From Calliphora vicina (lineage: Eukaryota; Arthropoda; Insecta; Diptera; Calliphoridae): DNA of 64,000 nucleotides. The notes below the pieces were generated by a model. The model saw only the letters and a program-made list of their open reading frames with translations, had not been told where the DNA came from and did not search any database. Made by a program: the position numbers and the translations under genes. The stretch lies in the NCBI RefSeq assembly GCF_958450345.1, contig NC_088783.1:86201895-86265894 (forward strand), read 5' to 3'. Positions 1 through 13,400 of this stretch are shown here, one piece after another; the first letter of the stretch is position 1, and each line of letters starts with the position of its first letter.

Positions 1-398
1 CCAGTTACAAGAAAGCGCTTATGAAATTTATTCCGATAATTTTTTAACTTTTTTAGACCTCTGGTATACCAAGGAAGCTTATAAGGTTTAATTTGTTTAA
101 ACGGTATATTTTCTCTACAAATAGTCAAAACAGTACTTAAGAACTCATTATAACAGGTTGATGTTGAGTTGCCTTCAAAAATATCAACCCAATCAACTCC
201 ACTCAAAATAAAGTTTAGCACATCAAAATTACATAAATTGAATTTAAAATCAGTTGAATTTGAACATTTTGATAATTTAAAAAATTTATAAGATTTTATT
301 TCAATTGCCAAAGGCAAATGATGAATATTAGGCGGGGATATATGCAGTAAACTCTCATATAATAAAAATTCACAATCGAATGGCACAAAGATTAGATC

Positions 399-1013
399 TT
401 AGAATCGATTTAATTTATTAGCGATATCATTAATTTGAATCAAATTTAAGCTTAGTAAACTATCAACAACATTAAATTCGTAAGTTTTATTCACATTACA
501 AGGTAATAATACACCATTTTCAGAAAAACGTGACCAATTTACATCTTTTAAGTTGAAATCACCCAAAACACAAAAATGAGAATTTACTGCACTATTCGCA
601 TTTAACGATAAAATATTTGAAACATGTGAATCATAAAGGGCTTCAGAACTACCCGGAGGAATATATGACATACATACAAACAATAACATCTTAAAACCAG
701 AAATATATACTATAAGTTGATCCAGCAAGCCACTAGGATTATCAATAGGACATATTGCAGATTTATATTGCGATTTAACTGCCACTAAAACACCACCACC
801 TTTTGAACAGCCAGTAATGAGAGCATTTCTGTCTTTACGAAAAATATTATATTGCTTTGTATCGAAAAATTCACCATCACTGAAATCACTGTTCAGCCAC
901 GTTTCAACCAAAACAATAATATCAAACTCACTTTGTGACGAAAAATAAAAAACATTTTTTGACTTTGTACCAGATAAATTCTGATAATAAAGCTTAAATC
1001 CAGTTTTATCCAA
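399..1013 (-). pseudogene. Endonuclease domain of non-LTR ORF2 (broken)
   Basis: A 204-aa open stretch with the features of the AP-endonuclease domain of non-LTR retrotransposons: the opening KLYYQN block, an ETWL motif about 35 residues in (catalytic Glu), a GGGVLVAV block, and VLGDFNL near residue 150 (catalytic Asp and Asn). The enzyme would nick the target DNA to prime reverse transcription. The frame starts at a TTG, and an in-frame stop follows NKLNRF; the same frame resumes beyond the stop toward position 1 with typical post-endonuclease sequence, so this is a decayed ORF2 rather than a small gene. No host function is implied. Confidence 0.8.
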
Positions 1014-1015
1014 AG

Positions 1016-1258
1016 TTACGGCAGCTCTACTGGTTTTGTTTTCCTTTGAAAATTTACAAAGGGACGTACCCTAATGTCAATTGGCCATATTGATGGATTT
1101 ATAATATCATTATAAAAACATGAGGATACACCGAGTTTAAAATTAACTCGTTTAAGCTGACTAACATCAGTATCTTTTTTGACTAATGGATAGCACTCCA
1201 TATGTTCCTTGCCAAATTCAGTATGTTTTTCAACATAACTTATTATTTGGTCACTCAA
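1016..1258 (-). pseudogene. C-terminal piece of non-LTR ORF1
   Basis: An 80-aa open stretch ending in KTKPVELP directly before ORF2, which lies in a different frame only a few nucleotides away. The block NPSIWPIDIRVRPF resembles the terminal block of ORF1 proteins in CR1-like insect elements (from memory of the family). The N-terminal part of ORF1, including any PHD or zinc-knuckle segment, is missing, so the copy appears 5'-truncated near 1300. Confidence 0.5.
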
Positions 1259-1328
1259 AACAAAAATTTTATTGATAAATAAAATTATATGTATATGTAT
1301 TGTTTTTTTGTTTTTATTATCTTTCTAG

Positions 1329-1494
1329 AGCTCCATCTATAAATGTGACTGCCACGATGGGAAACAAATTCACCAAGTAAAATGCAACGTAACCGATTAT
1401 TTGCCAATGAGAGAAAAATATTTATTTACTTTAAAAGGAACAAACGATGTTGGTGAAAATACACAAACGTTTTCAATAAACAACCACAAAATTG
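1329..1494 (+). CDS. dome: dome exon: cytokine-binding module, part 1
   Basis: Acceptor TTTCTAG ends at 1328 after a T-rich tract; donor GTAATA at 1495. Encodes SSIYKCDCHDGKQIH through NNHKI and leaves one nucleotide (phase 1). Contains paired cysteines and ends with a GTNDVGE turn of the kind seen in the last strands of a fibronectin-like domain. No ATG is proposed here: the upstream exon is outside the window. Confidence 0.75.
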
Positions 1495-4400
1495 GTAATA
1501 TATAATTATAATTTTTTATATACACACATACATATTTGTTATAATACATATAAAGGAATCTCAGCACTTTAAATCATTCAAAACTATTTTAATTAGAAGC
1601 CAAAGTGTTAAGGACCATTCGAAATTTAAATTTATCTGCGACATGTTTGACGCCAGATGGGGATTTATTCGTTATCGTAATTTCGGAAGGGTCGGGGTAA
1701 ATTGTATTAGTAAATGTTAGGTATTTTTAAAAATGCCTTAATAAATTGTCCTCATTGGTGTAAAAAGTCATATGCGTATTTTTTATAAAAAGTTTTAATT
1801 TGCCTTATTTAACAAGTATTCAATGACCAATATTTACTCAAATATCTCTACTGATTTCGAAGTTTCACAGAGGATTATTTGAAAATAGTCTTTTGAAAAA
1901 TCGTTAAATCTAATGAGGGGGTGGTGGATAACCCCGAAAATGCATTCCACTCTGCCGTGTGTCTAAATATAACTTTTTCAGTATTCTTTAGAATTCTGAA
2001 AATTTAATAAAATAAATTGAATTTCTAAGGAAATCAATTTAAGAACTTGAGCCTAAATAATTAATAATATTAAGTTAAATCGTTAAATCGTTAACTATAA
2101 TGATATAATTTCAACTAATTATGATTACAGTTATACCATCTGCAGTAGACATATTTCCACAAAATATTACTAGCGATAGTATTGCAATTTCTTTGGAGAA
2201 ACTTAAGATTTCATATTATATTAAAATTGGACTAACGTACGATATTCAAATACGGGATAACAACAGCAATTGGAGAACACCGCAGACGGGAGAGTTGGAA
2301 TGTCAGAACGGCACATGTAATATTGTAATTAGTAATTTGTATGCATTTTGGCTGTACTGGATCAAAGTGAAGGTTAAGTCGAACATGGTCGATAATGACG
2401 AATTCTGGAGCAAAGAAAAGATCATATCATTCCACACTAAATCGGAGAGACCGAAGAGAGCTCCTGAAACACCACTAGGAAGTTTTTACATCGATAATAC
2501 TGAAACTCAATTGCGTCTGTATTGGGAACAAATGCCCAAATATGAGTACAATGGTCCTGGTTTCCATTACGTTATAAATGAAATCAATGAACATGGTGTT
2601 GCTATGTAAGTTCCATATTAACTTTGTTCCTCCGACAATCATTTGATACATGTTTTCTTTTCATACGAACAGGCTCAGCACTAAAACTAATGAATCTTCA
2701 TTAACATTTGCATGGAAAAATGAAAGCATGCAAATGTTTGTCATCAAGAGTGCCAATGATAAAGGCGAAAGCTACGACGAAAGTCGAATACGTGTTTATC
2801 GAAGTGGAAGTTCCCGCTACGAACTAAATGAAAATAGCATTGCAAAAGTTTATCACAATAGTAGTTATACGCTTTCGTGGTCGCCGCCAGAAAACGTTGC
2901 AGAATTAATGAATTACACAGTTTTTTGGTGTCTACCGGAAATTGAATTGCCAAATCAATGCAAGGTAAGTAGACATCATTATTAATGAATAAGTACGCAA
3001 TTTATGACAATAATTTGAAATTTGAACCCGGTAGTGAAAGCATTAATCCAAATTGAGTAAAATCGTCAACGCATATTTCCTATTGCTTGAGTGATAATAT
3101 TCCGAATTTGTTTTATTACTAGCATAACTCAGAAAAAGTATAAAATAATGGTGTATTGATAAAATTATTGCCAAAATCCTATAAGTTGAAATTGCAGCTA
3201 GGTCGAAATTATTAGAGGTATCCTCATATACATATAGCTTAACTAGAATGCCCATATAGTATTTTTTTCACATGCCGACAGATCAAGTGTAACTATACAA
3301 TATGTATTGTAAAAATTAAATTTTTTTAACCTTTGTCATTTATTGAATTTTATCTAAAGGAAGTTCTTAACTGCGTAAAATTTACGTATCGTTAGCCAGG
3401 AAAAAAATTAGAAGTTGTTCAAACTGAATGTAATTTTCACTAATTCTTAAGAAATCGTACTTACAATATATCATCCAAAACAGTTTTTAAATAAGAACTG
3501 GGAATTTAAATATTTCACTTAAATTTAAGATTGAACCAACAAGTGAACCAACTTTTGAAATCGATCGGGATGAAATTAGCACCAAGGTTAGTTATATAGT
3601 AACTCAGACACAATTTATCAACAAGATCGGGTCAAAATTTTACATCTTATCCAAGCAGGTGTTTTTTCTTATCCATGTAACTTATTACCTATTGTTCTTA
3701 GCATAATGTGTACCAATTAGTTTAGATAGCTCTTTCTTCAATCTTTCGAAAAAAAATTTAGTATTTGTTCCGAAATCAAAAACTTTTTTGACGTTTTTTT
3801 AAAAATGAGCCCTTTTTTTCTTAAAATAAAGCTTAGATATTTTCCTTGAAGACCTATTTAGTCGCTTAGTGGTATGCTAGTGGGATATCTATCCAAATAA
3901 ATATTTTGTAATTCAAAACATACAATTTTTGAAATTTTTATGCAAAATTAAAATTTTTTCCAATACACAGTACAACACATGATTTTGGGACTCAATTCTG
4001 ACAATTGCACGTGAAAGTAGCCCCAAAAATAAGAACTTCTGCATCATTAGTTTTGTCAAGTTGGCTGCCGTATTAATTTAATGGCCATACGAATTTTTTT
4101 TTCTCAAGGTGGATTTTTATCACTTTTTCTATATTTTAGCACGGTTATATCTCGTATACCGTACGGAATATCTCTTTTGTGGCTGAAGCAAAGTTGTAGA
4201 TAATTAATAGTAGAAAAAAAGTACGCAACATACCTACCCGAAAAAGATGCATCCAGTGCCTTAAAAATCGCCAAAATGCCCATTTTTTAAATTTTTTAAC
4301 CAATTTTTCACCTTTTTTGCTCAATAACTGGATTACAAATCTAGTTATGGACCGATCACCATGAAATTAGGTCGTGTGATTTGTGTCTATATAAAAGTTA

Positions 4401-7400
4401 TTTATCATGAATTTTGTATGTATACCATAATTTTTTACAGATTTATGCAATTTAAAGTGATGTTCGGAAGCGTGTCTTATATGTGAGCTATGACTAATTA
4501 TGGACCGATCATAAACAAATTCGGTACATATAATTTGTTCGGCCCAAGGACGAAAACTGTTGAAATTGGCTGAAATCGGTTCATTATTTCACCTAGCCCC
4601 CATACAAATGTCCTCCCGAAATTGGACTTTATCGGTCATAAATGTTTAATTTATATATGTATATACACAAATTTCGCTCCATATAAGTTTTATATATACA
4701 AAATTCATGTCAAAAAATTTTATTATGATCGGTCCATAATTATTCATAGCTCCCATATAAGACCAGCTTCCGAAAATCACTTTAAAGTGAATAAATCTGT
4801 TAAAAATGATGGTATACATACAAAATTCATGATAAATAACTTCTATATAGACACAAATCACACGACCTAATTTCATGGTGATCAGTTCATAATTGCATTT
4901 GTAATCCAGCTATTGATCAAAAAAGGTGAAAAATTGGTAAAAAATTTAAAAAATTGGCATTTTTGCGATTTTTAAGGCACTGGATGCACCTTTTTCGGGT
5001 AGGTATGTTCCGTACTATTTTTCTACTATTCAATATCTATAACTTTGCTTCAGACACAAAAGAGATATTCCGTACGGTATACGAGATATAACCGTGCTAA
5101 AATATAGAAAAAGTGATAAAAATCCACATTGAGGAAAAAAAATTCGTATGGCCATTAAATTAATACGGCAGCCAACTTGACAAAACTGATGATGCAGAAG
5201 TTCTTATTTTTGGGGCTACTTTCACGTGCAATTGTCAGAATTGAGTCCCAAAGCAATGAACTGAAAAATGTTGTACTGTGATATGGTCCCTTTTTAAAAT
5301 TTTTATTTTACTCAAAGGAAAGCTTAGGTTCATTACTTTAAGACCTATTTTGTTGCTTATTGCGATGTGAGTGAGATATCTATCAAAATAAATATTTTGT
5401 AACTCATGACATACAATTATTGACTATTTTTGCAAATTCGAACTTTTTTTCAAAATGGGCCCTTTTTTAATTTTTTTTTTGCTAAAAAGAAAGCTTAGTT
5501 GATTTCCTTTAAGTCCTATCTGGTCACTTAAGCTCGCCACACACGGAATGATTTGTTCGCCTGATTTGTGATTGAAAATTTTCAATTACTTGTGATTTTG
5601 TTCGCGCACATCCCCATTAACAAGTAACAAGACGTCGAACACGAACAAATCGGACTCACAAATCATCCGTGTGTGGCCAGCTTTAGTGGGATGCGCGTGG
5701 AATAAATATCAAAATAAATGTTTTGTAACTCAAGATATACATTTTTTTTTTTTTTTTTTGGCAAAATCAAAAACTTTTTTGATTTTTTTAAAATGGGTCC
5801 TTTTTTATTTTTTTTGCTATAAAGAAAGCTTAGGTCTATTCCTTTAAGATGGTGTTGGTCGCTTAGTGGGATGCGAGTGGGATATATATCAAAATAAATG
5901 TTTTGTATCTCAAGAGATAAAATTTTTGTGTTAAAACATTTATTTTGATAGATTTCCCACTCGCATCCCACTATGCCACCACATAGGTCTTAAAGGAAAA
6001 GCCCATATTTGAAAAAAAGTTAGATTTTGCAAAAAAAAAATCAAAAATTGTATGTCTTGAGTTACTAAATATTTATTTTGATAGATATCCCACTCGCATC
6101 CCACTAAGCGACCAAATATGTCTTAAAGGAATAGAACCAAGCTTTCTTTTGAACTAAAAACAATTTAAACAAGTAAGAAAGTACGGTCGGGCTTGACCGA
6201 CCATACTTTCTTATAATACCCTACACCAAGTAAATGAGCAAAAACATTTTTCTTTTAAAATATCAATAATTTATATTCGTGAGTGATTTTCGGAAGTGGG
6301 CCTTATACGGGAGCTATGACCAATTATGGACCGATCACCTTGAGATTAGGTCGTGTGATTTATGTCTTAATGAAAGTTATTTATGTTGAATTTTGTGTAT
6401 ATACCAAGATTTTTAGGAGACGGATGGACGGACATCGTTTAATCGACTCAGAAAGTTATTCTAAGTCGATCGGTATACTTTAAGGTGGGTGTTAGACCAA
6501 TATTTTTGGGCGTTACAAACATCTGCACAAACGAATTATACCCTCCCCACTATGGTGGTGTAAAAAGGGTCCATTTTGAAAAAAATAGTCAACAAGTTTT
6601 TGATTTTGCAAAAAAAGTAAAAAATTGTATATTTTGAGTTACAAAATATTTATTTGGATAGATATCCCACTCGCATCCCACTAAGCGTCCAAATAGGTCT
6701 TCAAGGAAAATATCTAAGCTTTATTTTAAGAAAAAAGTGCCCATTTTACAAAAAGAAGTCAAAAAAAGTCAAACAAATATTTGATTTCGGAAAAAAAATA
6801 TTAAACATTTTTTATTTTTTTCGAAAGATTGAAGAAAGAGCTATCTAAACTATTTCGGACACATTTTGCTAAGAACAATAGGTAATAAGTTACATGGATA
6901 AGAAAAAACAACTCAGAGAGTTCTTGACCGATCTTGTTGAAAAATTGTGTCTGAGTTACTATCCAATAGAACTAACCTTGCATGAAATCGATGTCTGCCC
7001 GATCGGAAGACATCGATTTCAAAAGTTGGTGCACTTGACATGAAATGCCCCATATATAAATATGTATATTAGAGTTAATTTTAAAAATTTGATTTGCGGG
7101 TATCATAATTTTTCTGAAGGTTTTTGCGTAAATAAAAATAATGGCGTCCTTTTTTTGGGATATTTTCAAAATATGAAATTTGCGGGGCGCAAATTGTGGG
7201 TTTTTGGAACTATTTTTAAGGATTCAAAAATCATAAATTCTATTAATTTTTGATGCACAATCGACTAGTGAAATCAGATTTGCAATATATTCAAAAGTTT
7301 TTGCTCTACTGAAAAATGTGCTCAAAATGCGCGTCTTTGGTGCGTTGAACCACCACAAGGAGTGAAAATTTTCCAAAAAAAGGACGCGATTATTTTTATT

Positions 7401-10400
7401 TGCGCAAAAACCTTCAGAAAAATGATGATACACGAAAAACAAAAGACTTGACCTGGTCACAAACGAACTCTGTGTATATACACTAGGGTTGTTTTAAAAA
7501 ATCGATGTCGGATTTTTTTTGGCGGCACTCCCCTAAAATGTTTAATTTTAAGATTGCCAAAGTTTGAGCACAATTGAAAGATGTTAACACATGCCACTGG
7601 GGCCTCAGTGGCGACTTGTTTTTTTTGCTCGTCCTTTGTAAGTAATTGGTTGTAATCTGTGATGAGCTTGACTCTTCGCTATTGTGTTCCAGAGATATAG
7701 GTCGCCGAAGTCGCCAACAAATCGAGATTTCATAACTTTGAGGCCCCAGTTGCACGGGTTAACATCTTCCAATTGTGCTCAAACTTTGGCAATCCTTAAA
7801 TCTGACAGAAAGAAACATTTTAAGGGGGTGCCCCCAAAAAAAATTCTGATATTTTTTACCCTATGAGATAAAACCACCCTAATACCTGACATAAAAGAAT
7901 TAACGGTATACCAAAGCAAACATATTTAAATGAAATGGGATTCAAAAGTACAAGTATTTGTCCATAATAAGCAATAATAATACAAATAACGCATCTTCGC
8001 ATTTTTTTTAACCTATGAGATAAAACCACCCTAATGTACACTCTTTAAAAATTAGAATCCTGGATACTGAATTGGTTTAATCTTCTAATTAATTTACTAA
8101 ATAAACTAATTATTAAATCATTTCATTGCAGGGACCAATTTCGTACAAGTATTTAGGCAAATTAGCAACAAATTTCACAACTGAACCAAAAGATCGGAGT
8201 TTAAATTTGGCTATATCAGCCAATTATCCACACTACAATAAAGGCATGCAATGGGCTAGATGTTCGGGTGAAGTTTCGAGCGAACTTATGAAAATGGAAC
8301 TGGAGGTTAATGCGCTAAACGAAAGTGCAATTTTAGTTAAATGGAGTTCAGGCAGCGTGTGTGCCTCAATACTTAAGGGCTACAACTTGACGTATTGTCA
8401 TGCCTCGATGGATGATAAATGTGTAACGCCTCAAATTACTGTTGAGCTTTTAAGAACAAAAAAGGAGTATCGAAATCATACCATTACCGATTTACCGGCG
8501 TACACTAACGTATGTGTAAATATGGTCATGTACTCGTCAAGTAAACAAGGTCGCATTAGCGACTGGAATTGTATTAGAACCAAAGCAATGGGTAAGAAGA
8601 TTGAATGCAATTTATGTACAAGTATATATACATACATAAGTATCTGCTAATAAATTTCCAAAATTTGTATTTATTTGTAGCACCTTCGCCGCCCAAGTCT
8701 ATAAGGTACATTAAAAACACAGTCACAAGTAAATCAGCTGAAATTCAATGGAGTCCACCAGATAAAAACAATGGCATTTTAAGTAACTACACAATCTATT
8801 GGTAAGTTCTTAAATTATTAAAACAACGAAATGTTTTACGAGCAATGTTTTTTCATTGATAAATGTGTTTTTTTCTTAATTTTTTTTTGTGGCATTTATA
8901 GGCGAAAATATCCAGATCATACATTTGAAAAAAATACAACGTCTATTGAGCAAACATCCTATAACTTGACTGGCCTTAATAGCTATTCCAACTATGAAGT
9001 GTATGTTACCGCTCACACTATCGAGGAATCTGTGCCCAGCAAGCGAATCAACTTTACCACTCTCATCGGAAGTAAGTATTCATATAATTTTCGTACACCT
9101 TTGCATATTTGTTCTACAGTAAATTATTTGTGTTACGTTTTCAGTACCATCGGGTCCACGTAATCTCAACATTTACGAAAACGATACTGTTATATACTGG
9201 GATCAACCAGATTTGCCATCGGGGCGGCATTTATTTTATATAGTCGCTCTTATACGGCAAGATGAGAAATATAACCCAATTTATGAACGTGTTTCTATTG
9301 TGAAAGGTCGCAGTTGCCGTTTCCAGCAACCAGACTGCTTAAATTCAAACAAGACATATGCTTTAAAGGTAAGAGCAGTCAATGTGGGGGGAAAGGAGGA
9401 AGTTGATCGAGAAATTGTAGCCATGAACAAAGATGTTATACTGGAGGGGTCGACAATTGATGAAGGTTTTTGTAAATCAGAGGTGGAAGACAATTCATTT
9501 GACATCAACACTAAGTCTATTTTTCAAAATGACAATGGCAAGTTTTATTTTGCCTCCCCCTGGATGGCTGCTCCGCGCAGTTACAGCTGCTCAGCAAGTT
9601 CAAAGGCCTCGATATATGCTGTGGCATTGATTATTGTCATTGCATTTGCTGCTTACCTCTGCTGTTGGTTACGCAACAAAATTTACAATATGAAAAACAT
9701 TAAAGTCATCTTACCAGAGGGTTTGGTTACCAATTACAAATATGCCACGGATACATTGGGTAATGGATCGGAATTGGGATCGTCAACAAAAAAGGAATTC
9801 CATTCGGACATATCTCGTAGTAATGATTGCTTGGTGTCCTATGGCCACAAGGAAAATCTCAATTTAATAACTAATTTTCATAACGGCTCTTCGAATGCAT
9901 TATCCTCGCTCTCCTCCAGTAACAGCTCCAAAGATCATCATAAAGAGGAACAAATCGGAGAACACCCTTCACTAGAAACAACTAACGAAGAATTAAGTTC
10001 AAATTCGAGTTCAGCTTCAAATTCAAATCTCACATATCACGATCATCCCCAAATCAAAAGATTATCATCGATTGACAGTAACAATACAATTCCTGTGTCT
10101 GGCTGTGAAGAGGAGGAATATGATGACGGAAATACCAGTAAAGAACCCAGCCTCGACAACGAGAATGTTCAAAATTTTACTCCACAACAAAACAATGGTT
10201 ATGTGACACACAATTCACAACTGTTGGCATCAATTTTAAATGCTACTGAAAGAAATGTTCCAACAGTGCAACACTTCAACCCAACATTCCCAACCATGAT
10301 CAACGATGGTTACATACAGCCAAGTGCTGCCAAACAACTGGTAAGTTATTCAGTTATTATACGTTTGCGCTGACGTTTATAGATCTAGGTCAGTGATGTT

Positions 10401-13400
10401 CAAAAATAAAAATGAAGATATTTGGTGAGAGAGCTACCCAGCAAACATAATGTCAAACACTTAAAATAACAACAAAATGAAGAAAGTTTAAATTTAGAAT
10501 TTTTGTCAAATAAAACCAATTTATTAAATGAATATAATTTAAATTTTAAGGAAATGAAAGAATATACATTATACGGCCGAAATACTCTCAAATTTTTTAT
10601 TTATTTTTAACTTTGTTTTTTTTGTGTTCAATTGTAATTGAAACGCGTGTGTTTGCTATGCTTCATCCAAAAACCAACCAACAACAATGCTTATTGAATT
10701 TCTGAAAAAATGAGACATTTATTACGCTCTTTAAAAGAGCGTAACAAATGTGTTTAAATTTTTTAAACAATTGTTGTATGGGATGAACATCACTGATCTA
10801 GGTACACATAAATCATACTGAAGAATCTTGAAACGATCCCAATTCTGAAAATCAGTAAATAAATCATATTTTTATACCTACCACCAAAAACATTTGTCAT
10901 TACGTTTGTAACATACCGAAATATTGGTCGTACAACCAATATATATTCTAAGTGCCTATTCTATTATAAGGCGATCAAGCTGGACGGATATCATCTGTCC
11001 GTCTGTTGTTGTCAAGATAGGTCCTCGAGGAATGGACGTACGGAATGTAATTTTCCCCAAATATTTATTGTTGATCAGAAATGTTTGGTGTTGAAAATGG
11101 AGAAAATCGGTCAAGTATAACTAGATTTATGGACCATCATAATGTGAGACAACTTCCAAAATAGTTGCTGTTTTTCGAAAACGTTTTGCTATTATTTTTA
11201 ATTATACAAATTATGCAAATACAATAATATCATGAAATTTTTCACACATTTTTCTTTTTTGAAAATAGAAAAATTTGGTCCATGATTTCTCCCAGATCCC
11301 GTTCAAATTTCTTCCCAAAATTGACTCTATGGTATTAATAAAAATAAATCATAAAAATAGACATTTCAATATGTATCCATAAATATATGTAGCTCCTATA
11401 TTAGGCCCACATCTGGAAACAACATTATCCTCTAGCAATGTGAAATTTACCACAGATATTTTTCAGTTATAAAAAAATGTTTTTATACAAAATGCACAGC
11501 CGAATATAGTACTATAAGGGCGCTTTCAAATTAATCAATTTAGTTGCGCAAGTCAACATGCAAAATTTTCTTCTCCTTAAATTTTTTTTATGCGTTTTAT
11601 TATTTATTGAATCAGCCTTATTTACTTAGGACTAACAATAAGTAATCAAATCTTATAACTAAAATTAAATCGAATTACTCTCTAACAGAGCATTAATTCA
11701 TAATTGGCTGATAAGCTCTAGGAAGACTCGACTGCGTTTGGCTCTGTGCTAGAAGTCTAGCAAGCGCGTTCGGTTGTAGTTCTCATGGACCCTTCTGAAT
11801 TTATCCTTTACCAATGGTACTTCTAGATGTCTGTGAATGTTCTCATTTCTTATGTACCATGGTGCGCCCGTCATGGTCCTAAGAAATTTTGATTGGGACA
11901 TGTGTATAAGTTCTATATTGGTATTACTAGCAGTTCCCCACAATTGGATTCCATATGTCGAAATTGGTTTTGAAATGGTTTTATAGAGGGCGACTTTATA
12001 GTCCAGACTTAGCTTTGATTGGTCACTGATTAGACTAGATAAACTATAACTCTGTAAATTGTGTGATAACTTAGATTAAGGATTTTTTTTTTCAAATAAA
12101 GAAAATTGTTTTATTAAAACATAGGAATTCCGACTAAAATAAAATATAAATTTGATTAATTTTTAATAACCCTATGAAACAATTCGGATATTTCAACCGT
12201 AATACTTCTTTGCCAACTGACTATCTGCTTCTAGAACCGAAAAATCTACTAGAATAATTCAATTAGCAACAAATTTGGCCATTGCAACGAATCTGAATAT
12301 TGTAACTTTTAGAAGAAAACTTATAAAGAAATTCCCGAAAAAAAAATATTCCCTCATTTAATCGTATTATCCATTTGTTTAACCATGTTTCCACACATCT
12401 TTGGTAGCTATCTAGTATACTAGATGCTATATAGTGGTTTCCATACGAGTTATTAATTGTGGTGTCGTGCACTTTGGGTGAATTTCAAAACGTCTGTATG
12501 CAATGCAGTCATATCTTTATCAAGACAAAGCAAGCAAACGCGTAGTTAAAATTTACAAAAAAAACTTAGCATACTGCCTGTTTTTACTTTTTCATACATT
12601 TTGTGATATGAAACATTATCAAAGTTTACACGGTTGCCTTAAGAATTGCTCGACTTTTGAGGTTGCATTGCATACAGACGTTTTGGAATTCACCCTTTTT
12701 CTATAAGCAAGGAATTAAGCTTATTGGTCTATAGGAGGATGGTACGGTCAAGTCTTTACCTAGTTTTGGTATCATTATTATCTGAGCAGTTTTCCAATTT
12801 GTCGGAAAAACTGCTTGTTTAAAGATCGCATTAAATATTATAAACAACACAATTAGGTTTTTAATCATAGTAGGTGAAACTGAATCATTTCCAAGTGATT
12901 TTTTTAATATTATATTTGATTACTTCGTTAATGTCTTCTGGGCTTATAGCTAATATGCCATCAATAGATATTGTTGACACCGGTGGCTCTTTGTTTGAAA
13001 GACTGTAATTAAGTGATCGGCAAGTATTTTAGCCTTTTCGTCTGTGCTGCGAGCCCAGGTACCGTCAGCTTTTTTTAAAATTTGATATGAATTTTAATGC
13101 TGAACGTCGATTCGGCTGGTTAGCTGCACATACTATATCTTCGGGTTTTCGTAATGGATCCATTTTTAATATCGGTTCAAAAATGATTTTATTTTATACC
13201 AGCATTTCAGACATACAAAATTTTACATTTTCAAAGCAAAAAAATTTTGTTGTTAACACTATAATGTTCAGTAACTAAGTGAGAATAAACAAGTAACAGA
13301 GCTATATTCGGCTGTGCCGAATCTTATATACCCTTCACCAAATTATAGTTCAAAATACAAATTTAGTTAAACAAAATCTACATATTTTTTTTCCAAAGTT

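Larger units (their letters stand above)
1..1300 (-). mobile_element. Non-LTR retrotransposon fragment (CR1/jockey type), continues past window start
   Basis: Reading the minus strand from about 1300 down to 1 gives the end of an ORF1, then an AP-endonuclease-like ORF2 that stays recognisable, with one stop near 398, to the window edge. The EN-to-linker part and the rest of ORF2 would lie left of position 1. The element sits in the dome intron immediately upstream of the exon at 1329, so its 5' boundary is within about 70 bp of the splice acceptor. Antisense to the host gene. Clade assignment (CR1-like versus jockey) is an inference from the opening YYQN-type motif of ORF2 and a WP-I-VR motif near the end of ORF1. 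Confidence 0.8.
3550..7030. mobile_element. Foldback-type element with long, partly tandem-repeat inverted arms
   Basis: The left arm (about 3550-4460) recurs inverted: the stretch at 4080-4205 is repeated in reverse at about 5030-5160, and the outermost part (about 3550-3770, ending near ACTTTTGAAATCGAT) recurs inverted at about 6810-7030. The right side also carries several copies, in both orientations, of a roughly 190-bp unit containing CTTAGTGGGATGCGAGTGGG (near 5370, 5690, 5870, 5950, 6090 and 6670). This arrangement recalls FB/Galileo-type foldback elements. No transposase is seen. It fills most of the 5.2-kb dome intron (2965-8131). Outer boundaries are approximate. Confidence 0.7.
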
